Below, in pieces: positions 1 to 5,283 of a DNA stretch of 5,283 nt (within the stretch, counting starts at the first letter, position 1; each line of letters begins with the position of its first letter). The notes under the pieces are model-generated. The model was not told where the DNA came from and ran no database searches. It was given only the letters and a program-made list of their open reading frames with translations. A program made the position numbers and the translations under genes. The stretch is from Planctomycetia bacterium (GTDB taxonomy: Bacteria > Planctomycetota > UBA11346). Where the stretch lies: contig SYDV01000097.1 of NCBI GenBank assembly GCA_005801395.1, forward strand, positions 1 through 5,283, read 5' to 3'.

Positions 1-54
1 TCGCTCAACCTCCGTGACAGATGCGTTTCAAACAGAGAACGCACAATCCTAATC

Positions 55-1332
55 TCACCCCGTTGGTCCAGCAGAAACCGGCGGGCGCTTGCGGCGCAAC
101 TCCACATTTCCCAACTGCCCACAAGCGGCCATGATGGAGCGGCCTTTGGTGATGCGGCGGCGGACGGGTAAGCCTTCTTCGCGTAACCAGGCGATGAACT
201 GGACGATTTCGTCTTCTTCCGGCGCGCGCGTCAGAGGGGCGTTGCCTGGGTTATAGGGAATTAAATTGACCAATACGCGACCCAATGGTTTGCAAAAGGC
301 GGCGACATCGGCGGCGTCTTGGCGGGCGTCGTTCATGCCGGGCATTAAACAATAATTAACTCCAAGAATAAAATTACGCCGTTGCGGATATGCTGCCAAA
401 ATGCGTTGTAATTCTGCGAGCGGAGTTTTGCGATTCACCGGCATCACGCGCGAACGTGCTTCATCATTCGCAGCGTTAAGGCTGATGGATAAATTCATCC
501 GCTTCCAACCAAGCGCTTTTAATTTCTCTAATCCTTCTGCGTGACCAGAAGTGCAAATGGTGATTCGCTCTTGGCTGAAATGTAGGCCACGTTGATCAAC
601 TAATGCTTTGAGCGCTTGAATCACATGGTCCGCATTATCCAATGCTTCGCCCATGCCCATAAAAACAATATTGCGAATTTTCCATCCGAGCTTCGTTTGG
701 ACTGTCACTATTTCACTAACAATTTCTGCGGCAGTCAAATGACGAATAAGACCCATGCGTCCAGTTTCGCAAAACGTACATCCCATTTTGCAGCCGACTT
801 GGCTGGATAAACATAAGGTGTAATCGACGTCACTCTGAGAGTCCGGAAGTCCGGAAGTCCGGGAGTCCGGAAGTCTTATATTATCAAGTTGTGGTACGGA
901 CTCCGCACGTAAAGAAAAACCCTCGTCCTCAAGACTTCCGGACTTCCGGACTTCCGAACTTCCGGACTCTCTGGCCAGACTTCCGGACTTCCGGACTCCC
1001 GGACTTCCAGACTCTCTGGCCATCCGCATCGGAATTCGCACGCATTCCACTTCATAACCATCGTGTGTTTTAAGAATCGCTTTAGCCGTGGTGCCAAATT
1101 CTCCGTCTTCTTCGACGACACGAACGATCTCTAATAAATCGGCTTTAAAATGTTGACGCCAAATTTTTTTGGACTCTTCCGCAATGGGAAATGCTTCCGG
1201 ATCAAAGCGACCCTCGCGCATTACTATGGGATATAATTCTGGCGTGATACCGTGGCCCTTCGGTAACACAAACCGAGCGGCTTCTGAGAAGCGGTCACTG
1301 GTAAGCCCAAGAATGTCGATGCGTTCGGTCAT
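55..1332 (-). CDS. rlmN: RlmN/Cfr-family radical SAM 23S rRNA adenine methyltransferase, with in-frame repeat insertion
   Basis: A 425-residue protein. Family members use a [4Fe-4S] cluster and S-adenosylmethionine to methylate adenine 2503 of 23S rRNA (C2 for RlmN, C8 for Cfr). Visible motifs: CLSSQVGC with Cys174, equivalent to the RNA-adduct Cys118 of E. coli RlmN; the cluster motif C181-x3-C185-x2-C188; GMGEAL (226-231) for SAM binding; VNLIPYNPG (355-363); and ACGQL with Cys404, equivalent to the methyl-carrying Cys355. All catalytic cysteines are present, so the protein is probably active. Residues about 1-100 form the accessory domain. Residues 107-165 come from a 174-nt repeat element; without them the protein would be about 367 residues, normal for the family. 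GMGEAL replaces the usual RlmN GMGEPL and SLNA replaces SLHA, so C2 specificity is likely but not certain. The ATG at 1332 has no clear Shine-Dalgarno sequence. The gene lies 59 nt beyond ilvH, past a terminator, and so is probably transcribed separately. Confidence 0.9.
   Translation of the reverse strand: MTERIDILGLTSDRFSEAARFVLPKGHGITPELYPIVMREGRFDPEAFPIAEESKKIWRQHFKADLLEIVRVVEEDGEFGTTAKAILKTHDGYEVECVRIPMRMARESGSPGVRKSGSLARESGSSEVRKSGSLEDEGFSLRAESVPQLDNIRLPDSRTSGLPDSQSDVDYTLCLSSQVGCKMGCTFCETGRMGLIRHLTAAEIVSEIVTVQTKLGWKIRNIVFMGMGEALDNADHVIQALKALVDQRGLHFSQERITICTSGHAEGLEKLKALGWKRMNLSISLNAANDEARSRVMPVNRKTPLAELQRILAAYPQRRNFILGVNYCLMPGMNDARQDAADVAAFCKPLGRVLVNLIPYNPGNAPLTRAPEEDEIVQFIAWLREEGLPVRRRITKGRSIMAACGQLGNVELRRKRPPVSAGPTG
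840..1013 (-). repeat. 174-nt modular palindromic repeat element, copy A (inside the rlmN-like gene)
   Basis: Read on the minus strand, the modules are: 36-nt block (1013-978), 9-nt linker (977-969), 36-nt block (968-933), 57-nt spacer (932-876) and 36-nt inverted block (875-840). Each block is four and a half copies of an 8-nt unit, AGTCCGGA, and ends in AGTC. The second block and the inverted block match at 34 of 36 positions, so the transcript could fold into a long stem around the spacer. The linker TGGCCAGAG recurs directly outside the first block (1022-1014). Hence 978-1022 and 933-977 are also a 45-nt tandem duplication (42 of 45 identical, 15 codons). The element lies wholly within the coding frame, has no stop in that frame, and encodes Ser/Gly/Arg/Glu-rich repeats such as ARESGSPGVRKSGSL. 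CTCTG at 833-837 and 1014-1018 could be remnants of a target duplication, but this is weak. Confidence 0.85.
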
Positions 1333-1353
1333 TAAAATATGTCCGATAAAACT

Positions 1354-1383
1354 AAAAAGGCCCGGCCTACAAGCAGCCGGGCC
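1354..1383 (-). terminator. Intrinsic terminator downstream of ilvH
   Basis: On the minus strand there is a perfect 8-bp GC-only stem, GGCCCGGC (1383-1376) pairing with GCCGGGCC (1366-1359). The loop is 9 nt, and TTTTT (1358-1354) follows at once, with a further AGTTTT. The stem begins 8 nt after the ilvH stop codon. This is the classic rho-independent layout and should end the ilvB-ilvH transcript before the rlmN-like gene. Confidence 0.88.
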
Positions 1384-1391
1384 AAACCAAT

Positions 1392-2009
1392 TCAGGTCTC
1401 GTCTAATCCACGCGCCATCAGAATTTTACCGCTGCGTACCAGTTCGATAATGCCGAATGGTTTCAGCAAGCTAACAAAGGCATCGAGTTTATCCGTTTCA
1501 CCGGCACAGCGCAAAATCATAGATTCAGCGCTATAATCGACGACTTTGGCTTTGAAGTTTTCTGCTACTTGGAGAATTTCCGTGCGATCTTTGAGCCCGG
1601 CTTTCATTTTCACCAAAGCGAGTTCGCTTTCGATGACAGCTTGTCCGGTATGATCAATGGCATGCACCACGTCGATTAATTTTTCCAATTGCTTGATGAT
1701 TTGTTCCAGCGCATCGGGATCGCCTGAACAAGTAATGGTCATGCGCGAAAATTCACCCGGTTTGGTTCCATCTTCGGCATGCCACAACGCAGGCGACACC
1801 ACCAATGATTCTAAATTGTAACCACGGCGTGCGAACACCATCGCGACCCGACACAGCACACCTGGCTTATTACGCACCAATAATGAAATGGTGTGTAATG
1901 GTTGAGTGACAATATCCGTAATAATATCGCGGCGAGGTGCTTTGCCTGGATCGAGTTCGAATTTAGCTCCACGTTGATCAGGATTGGTCGTTGTTGCTGT
2001 TGGAGGCAT
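1392..2009 (-). CDS. ilvH: Acetolactate synthase small (regulatory) subunit
   Basis: A 205-residue protein that binds and activates the catalytic subunit IlvB and, in characterised relatives, confers valine feedback inhibition. The N-terminal ACT domain spans about residues 38-115: HTISLLVRNKPGVLCRV, then RRGYNLESLVVSP, then SRMTI. The C-terminal domain, about 125-203, includes ESELALVKM and a closing VRSGKILMARG, as in other IlvH/IlvN proteins. It is longer than the roughly 163-residue E. coli IlvH. There is an N-terminal extension of about 37 residues, and the loop between VSP and SRMTI (residues 74-87) is about eight residues longer. I see no internal ATG before the ACT domain, so the ATG at 2009 is the likely start; AAGG (2021-2018) lies 8 nt upstream of it. 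It is downstream of ilvB on the same strand, 211 nt away, and that gap is mostly occupied by repeat copy B. Confidence 0.95.
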   Translation of the reverse strand: MPPTATTTNPDQRGAKFELDPGKAPRRDIITDIVTQPLHTISLLVRNKPGVLCRVAMVFARRGYNLESLVVSPALWHAEDGTKPGEFSRMTITCSGDPDALEQIIKQLEKLIDVVHAIDHTGQAVIESELALVKMKAGLKDRTEILQVAENFKAKVVDYSAESMILRCAGETDKLDAFVSLLKPFGIIELVRSGKILMARGLDET

Positions 2010-2027
2010 GGATGGAACCTTTTTGAG

Positions 2028-2201
2028 GGTCCGGAAGTCCGGGGGTCCGGAAGTCCAGAAGTCTTTATTTATGGTCCGGAAGTCCGGGAGTCCGGAAGTC
2101 CGGGAGTCTTTTTATTCGTAAGGGCAAAGAATTTGATGAAGTGCTAACTGGCTGTCTTGTCTCTCGACTTCCGGACTTCCGGACCACCGGACTTCCGGAA
2201 A
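2028..2201 (+). repeat. 174-nt modular palindromic repeat element, copy B (ilvB-ilvH intergenic)
   Basis: Read on the plus strand, the modules are: 36-nt block (2028-2063), 9-nt linker (2064-2072, TTTATTTAT), 36-nt block (2073-2108), 57-nt spacer (2109-2165) and 36-nt inverted block (2166-2201). Module lengths and order are identical to those of copy A read on the minus strand, so the two copies lie in opposite orientations. The second block and the inverted block match at 31 of 36 positions and could form a long hairpin in the ilvB-ilvH transcript. Linker and spacer sequences differ from copy A. The element begins 19 nt upstream of the ilvH start codon and ends 20 nt before the ilvB stop codon, filling most of the intergenic gap. 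I see no transposase or other gene in it; the open frames across it are by-products of the repeat. Confidence 0.85.
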
Positions 2202-2232
2202 TCGACCGCCAGGTCGATCCTCAGGTCGATCC
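2201..2232 (-). repeat. Hairpin and 12-bp tandem duplication at the ilvB stop codon
   Basis: On the plus strand, 2209-2220 (CCAGGTCGATCC) is followed directly by 2221-2232 (TCAGGTCGATCC), matching at 11 of 12 positions. The second copy contains the ilvB stop codon and the last codons of the gene. The first copy, with ATCGACC at 2201-2207, forms a perfect 7-bp stem (2201-2207 with 2212-2218) around a 4-nt loop. In the ilvB transcript the hairpin lies just after the stop codon. It has no clear T-run on the minus strand, so I do not call it a terminator; it may stabilise the message or be a local duplication without function. Confidence 0.5.
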
Positions 2233-3933
2233 CGTTGGTTTTTCCATCTTAATTTTGGGTTTTTCAATAATCATACCCGTCAACGGCGCACCGGCGGGAA
2301 TCATGGGGAAAACGTTATCGTCTTTGACGACTTCAGCTTCGACTAAACATGGGCCATCATTATAAGCCATCGCCCATTTAATGGCTTTATCAACGTCGCC
2401 AGCACGTTTCACCCGTTTACCTGGAACGCCGTAAGCAGCGGCCAATTTAATAAAGTCAGGATTACCTTCGAGGTCAGCGCCCGATAAGCGATTGTCGAAG
2501 AATAATTCTTGCCATTGGCGAATCATGCCAAGGTAACTGTTATTAATGATGAGAATTTTAACCGGAACTTTTTGTAACACCGCCGTTGATAATTCGCACA
2601 AGGTCATTTGGAAACCGCCATCACCAACGATACACCACGTTGGTTTTCCGGTCGCCATGGCGGCGCCGATCGCGGCGGGGAATCCGAAACCCATGGTTCC
2701 GGCGCCACCACTCGACAACCAATAACGATTCTTGGTGGTCAAACAAAATTGCGCTGCCCACATTTGATGCTGACCGACGTCGGTGGTCAAAATACAATCG
2801 CGGCCACCTAATTTGTCGAGGCGATCAAGCACGTATTGTGCACGTAAACCACCTTTTTTCGGGTACTTCAATGGGAATTGTTTGCGCCAGCCGTTGATTT
2901 CTTTCAACCACTCAGCGGTATCGAGTTTACCAACCAATGGCAGCAAGTCTTCGACCACCATTTTTGCATCGCCAGCTAAACTAACATCGGGACGAATGAT
3001 TTTATTAAATTCGGCAACGTCGACATCGATGTGAATCTTGGTCGCTTCTTTGCAGAACTCACTGAGTTTTCCAGTAATGCGATCATCCCAACGTGCGCCA
3101 ATGGCCATGATCATATCACAGCCAGAAACGGTTTTATTGGCATAAGCCGTACCGTGCATGCCTAACATGCCCTGATTCAGCGGATGATCTTCAGGACAGG
3201 CACCTTTGCCAAGCAACGTATTAACGATTGGCGCATTCAGCTTTTCCGCCAATTGCATAATTGCTTTGCCCGCGCCAGAAATCACCGCGCCGTGACCAAC
3301 GTAAAGTACGGGTTTTTTGCTCTTAGAAATAATGGCAGCGGCTTTTTTAATTAATTCGCTGTCGGCACGGCCTGGGATATGATATCCAGGCAAGTGGACT
3401 TCATCGACCATAGGCGCAGTGCATGGGCCTTGGGTGATGTCTTTTGGTAAATCGATTAACACCGGACCTGGACGTCCGGTCGTTGCGATATGAAAAGCTT
3501 CTTTCATCACGCGCGGAATATCCGCTGCGTTCTTCACTAAATAACTGTGCTTAACCACAGGATAAGTAATTCCGGTCACGTCAGCTTCTTGGAAGGCGTC
3601 TTTACCCAACATCGGCGAAATGGTTTGGCCGGTGAGCACGATCATCGGCACGGAGTCCATCAATGCCGTTAATAAGCCGGTGACGCAATTAGTTGCGCCT
3701 GGTCCGGAAGTCACCAACACCACGCCGGGTTTGCCGGTGGCTCTGGCATAACCATCAGCCATGTGCGTGGCGCCCTGTTCATGACGAACGAGCACGAATT
3801 TAATTTTTGAATCCACGAGGGCATCGAAGATCGGCATCGCCGCGCCGCCGGAATAACCGTAAACCACTTCAACGCCTTCGCGTTCTAAGCATTGAATAAT
3901 TTTATCGCCGCCGGAGGTAGTTTTCTGGAGCAT
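2221..3933 (-). CDS. ilvB: Acetolactate synthase large (catalytic) subunit
   Basis: A 570-residue thiamine-diphosphate enzyme. It condenses two pyruvates to acetolactate, or pyruvate with 2-oxobutyrate to acetohydroxybutyrate, the first common step of valine, leucine and isoleucine synthesis. Domains: N-terminal pyrimidine-binding domain (about 1-165) with YGYSGG and catalytic Glu52 in RHEQGA; central domain (about 190-330); C-terminal diphosphate-binding domain (about 365-555) with GDG (437-439) and NN (464-465), the Mg/ThDP motif. MIRQWQELFF includes Trp474, at the position known for herbicide contacts in relatives. Length is normal. The conserved FDDR segment reads RWDDRITG (281-288), a Phe-to-Trp change. 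The ATG at 3933 is preferred: GAGG lies 6 nt upstream and the N-terminus aligns with the family, whereas a TTG start at 4035 would add 34 residues unlike it. IlvH follows in the same direction. Confidence 0.97.
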   Translation of the reverse strand: MLQKTTSGGDKIIQCLEREGVEVVYGYSGGAAMPIFDALVDSKIKFVLVRHEQGATHMADGYARATGKPGVVLVTSGPGATNCVTGLLTALMDSVPMIVLTGQTISPMLGKDAFQEADVTGITYPVVKHSYLVKNAADIPRVMKEAFHIATTGRPGPVLIDLPKDITQGPCTAPMVDEVHLPGYHIPGRADSELIKKAAAIISKSKKPVLYVGHGAVISGAGKAIMQLAEKLNAPIVNTLLGKGACPEDHPLNQGMLGMHGTAYANKTVSGCDMIMAIGARWDDRITGKLSEFCKEATKIHIDVDVAEFNKIIRPDVSLAGDAKMVVEDLLPLVGKLDTAEWLKEINGWRKQFPLKYPKKGGLRAQYVLDRLDKLGGRDCILTTDVGQHQMWAAQFCLTTKNRYWLSSGGAGTMGFGFPAAIGAAMATGKPTWCIVGDGGFQMTLCELSTAVLQKVPVKILIINNSYLGMIRQWQELFFDNRLSGADLEGNPDFIKLAAAYGVPGKRVKRAGDVDKAIKWAMAYNDGPCLVEAEVVKDDNVFPMIPAGAPLTGMIIEKPKIKMEKPTGST

Positions 3934-3939
3934 GGATGG

Positions 3940-3945
3940 CCTCAA
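3940..3945 (-). promoter_or_regulatory. Ribosome binding site of ilvB
   Basis: On the minus strand TTGAGG ends 6 nt before the ATG at 3933, with the spacer CCATCC. It is the best Shine-Dalgarno match near any candidate start and decides in favour of this ATG over the upstream TTG. Confidence 0.7.
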
Positions 3946-4401
3946 GACTAGGTCAGTTAGCGCAAAGAACGCTGATGACCGGGGAAATAGAACGCCGATT
4001 GAAGGTCGGGTTGCGCAAGATGCTGATCTGGACAAGAAAGTCTAGCATATTTTTAGTATGCCGCCTTCATCTCTTCTAATTTTTATTCAACTACGTGTAT
4101 AGTTTTAGTCATTGTCTACGATCTTATCATTTGGAGTCGCATCATGTGACATAATGTACGTCGACGACCTACTCTATTAAAGCTAAGCGGCCTGAGAGCG
4201 GTAGAATGCTCACTCCTCGGTGTCGAACAGCCCTCATTTAAGACAACATCCTATGATTTGAAGGTGAATGGCTTTCAAAACGAGCCTTGAGATGACCCTT
4301 CGGCCTTAAAAAATCATTGTTGGCATTAAGTTACTCGCCATCACCACCCTAAATTGATCACGAAAGACACTTAGCTGACCGCCAATCAGATCAAAACTCA
4401 C

Positions 4402-4439
4402 CGACTCGGATGAATCGGGGGCTTCGTACCTACGAGTCG
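4402..4439 (+). other. Possible hairpin in the fabV 5' region
   Basis: CGACTCG (4402-4408) and CGAGTCG (4433-4439) are perfect inverted repeats separated by 24 nt, about 70 nt upstream of the fabV start. No T-run follows on either side, so it is not a terminator. It could be an RNA stem in the fabV leader or an operator-like site. I recognise no known riboswitch class in it. Confidence 0.3.
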
Positions 4440-4508
4440 CAAACCCAGTACTCACTTGCCCTCCCCCCACGTCCCAGAGATGGTTCCCGCCCGAAAGCGA
4501 GTTACCTC

Positions 4509-5283
4509 ATGGCTGAAGCCGTTCTTAATCCCCGCATCCGTGGTTTTATCTGCCTCACTGCACATCCAACTGGTTGCGCAGCGAACGTAAAACGCCAAAT
4601 CGACATCGCGACGAAAGGTGGACCCGGAAAAGGTATCGGTAATGCCCTGGTCATCGGATCGAGCGCCGGTTACGGCCTGTCATCGCTCATCACCTTAGCC
4701 TGGGGTCATGGAGCAAAAGTTTTGGGCGCGTGTTTTGAACGCCCTGGCAAAGATAATAAAGCCGGCTCAGGCGGATTTTATAATTTAGCCGAAGTCCACC
4801 GCGCAGCAAAAGCGAGCGGCAAAACAATTGAAACCATTAATGGCGACGCCTTTGCCCAAACCGGCAAGGATGCCGTGATCGCCGCATTAAAAGCCCGCTT
4901 CGGAAAATTGGATTGCATCGTCTACAGCGTTGCCACACCAAAACGCACCGACCCCGCAACCGGAATCACCTATACCAGTACGCTGAAACCAATTGGACCG
5001 GCATATAACAGTAAAACCGTCGACCTCGACACCGAAGTTATTAAACCCATCACCATTGCCCCAGCCGAAGAAGCCGACATCGAAGCCACCGTCAAAGTGA
5101 TGGGTGGCGATGACTGGTTGCTGTGGATGCAAGCGCTCAAAGACGCCGACTTATTAGCCCCCAACTGCCGCGCCGTTGCCTATAGCTACATCGGACCCGC
5201 ATTGACGCACGCCATTTACCGCGCTGGCACCATTGGTCGCGCCAAAGATCATTTAGAAGGCACTGCCAAAGTGATCACTGAAA
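4509..5283 (+). CDS. fabV: trans-2-enoyl-ACP/CoA reductase FabV, N-terminal part (cut by window end)
   Basis: The first 258 codons of an approximately 400-residue protein; the 3' part lies outside the window. FabV is an NADH-dependent enoyl reductase that carries out the last step of the fatty acid elongation cycle. It is an alternative to FabI and in characterised cases is insensitive to triclosan. Evidence: N-terminal NPRIRGFICLTAHPTGC; nucleotide-binding loop VIGSSAGYGLSSL (48-60); FERPG and GGFYN (76-92); NGDAF (111-115); VYSVATPKRTDP (138-149); VMGGDDWLLWM (197-207); and the family's Tyr-x8-Lys active site, Tyr237 and Lys246, in IYRAGTIGRAK. Both residues lie very close to the positions I recall for Burkholderia FabV (235 and 244), which supports the ATG at 4509. 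Only a weak purine-rich stretch (GAAAGCGAG) precedes it. The ATG at 4480 is out of frame. It is divergent from ilvB, with no sign of co-regulation beyond the shared intergenic region. Confidence 0.96.
   Translation, partial: MAEAVLNPRIRGFICLTAHPTGCAANVKRQIDIATKGGPGKGIGNALVIGSSAGYGLSSLITLAWGHGAKVLGACFERPGKDNKAGSGGFYNLAEVHRAAKASGKTIETINGDAFAQTGKDAVIAALKARFGKLDCIVYSVATPKRTDPATGITYTSTLKPIGPAYNSKTVDLDTEVIKPITIAPAEEADIEATVKVMGGDDWLLWMQALKDADLLAPNCRAVAYSYIGPALTHAIYRAGTIGRAKDHLEGTAKVITE

Larger units (their letters stand above)
3934..4508. other. 575-nt divergent intergenic region between ilvB and fabV
   Basis: This stretch should hold the promoters and 5' leaders of ilvB (minus) and fabV (plus). 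I found no convincing gene, tRNA or T-box motif. Small inverted repeats are visible: GCATA (4045-4049) with TATGC (4057-4061); an 8-bp palindrome CGTCGACG (4159-4166); TTTGAA (4257-4262) with TTCAAA (4274-4279); and CGACTCG with CGAGTCG (4402-4439). TATACA-like and TATGCT-like hexamers occur on the minus strand, but none has a good -35 partner at proper spacing, so I name no promoter. A 22-codon open frame on the minus strand at 4237-4169 is the only candidate leader peptide and is not convincing. Confidence 0.6.

Noticed and set aside
22..43. TGCGTT/AACGCA hairpin downstream of the rlmN-like gene as a terminator
   Set aside because: Only a 6-bp stem with a 10-nt loop and no T-run on the minus strand.
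837..1022. CRISPR array
   Set aside because: Units are 8 nt, tandem and without unique spacers of CRISPR size; arms are in inverted orientation, and there are no cas genes.
876..1121. Open frames across the repeat element on both strands (also 891-1073 plus and 1902-2147 plus)
   Set aside because: They are open because the repeat lacks stops in several frames. They have no start signals or family resemblance, and most of their length overlaps confirmed genes or the element.
1333..1375. Promoter for the rlmN-like gene between terminator and start
   Set aside because: TTGTAG and TATCGG at 18-nt spacing is too poor a match and overlaps the terminator stem.
3701..3712. GGTCCGGAAGTC inside ilvB, identical to the start of an element block
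   Set aside because: It encodes, on the minus strand, part of the conserved TSGPG motif of acetolactate synthase, and no further units flank it. A chance match, not a third copy.
4154..4180. Plus-strand MYVDDLLY, resembling the reverse transcriptase YxDD motif
   Set aside because: Only eight codons from ATG to stop; the frame is stopped at 4106 upstream, and no other reverse transcriptase motifs are present.
4190..4240. tRNA-like look of the stretch with GAGCGGTAGAATGCTC and GTGTCGAAC
   Set aside because: No paired T-arm, no acceptor stem and no anticodon arm could be built.

Overview
The window looks like a piece of a bacterial chromosome carrying housekeeping genes. Three genes lie on the minus strand, in the order ilvB, ilvH, rlmN-like. 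A fourth, fabV, points the other way and runs off the right edge. A Verrucomicrobiota-type host is my best guess. It rests on FabV, on the divergent RlmN, and on my recollection of similar TCCGGAAG-type low-complexity repeats in that group. Nothing in the window proves it, and no 16S or other marker gene is present.

Layout, left to right: 1-54 is a short flank with nothing I can name. 55-1332 (minus) is an RlmN/Cfr-family radical SAM rRNA methyltransferase. 1354-1383 is a strong intrinsic terminator serving ilvH. 1392-2009 (minus) is the acetolactate synthase regulatory subunit IlvH. 2010-2220 is an intergenic stretch mostly filled by a repeat element. 2221-3933 (minus) is the acetolactate synthase catalytic subunit IlvB. 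3934-4508 is a 575-nt divergent intergenic region. 4509-5283 (plus) is the first 258 codons of the trans-2-enoyl-ACP/CoA reductase FabV. IlvB and IlvH form one enzyme, which carries out the first common step of branched-chain amino acid synthesis. They are probably co-transcribed and end at the terminator. The rlmN-like gene is a separate unit or is reached by read-through.

The most notable content is a short repeat element present twice (840-1013 and 2028-2201), in opposite orientations. Both copies have the same architecture: a 36-nt block of 8-nt AGTCCGGA units, a 9-nt linker, a second 36-nt block, a 57-nt spacer, then a 36-nt block in inverted orientation. Each totals exactly 174 nt (58 codons), and every module length is a multiple of three. 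The blocks are well conserved between copies, while linkers and spacers keep their length but not their sequence. One copy sits in frame inside the rlmN-like gene, adding about 58 residues just before the radical SAM core. The other sits between ilvB and ilvH. This resembles in principle the palindromic elements of Rickettsia that insert in frame into genes, but the sequence and design here are different.
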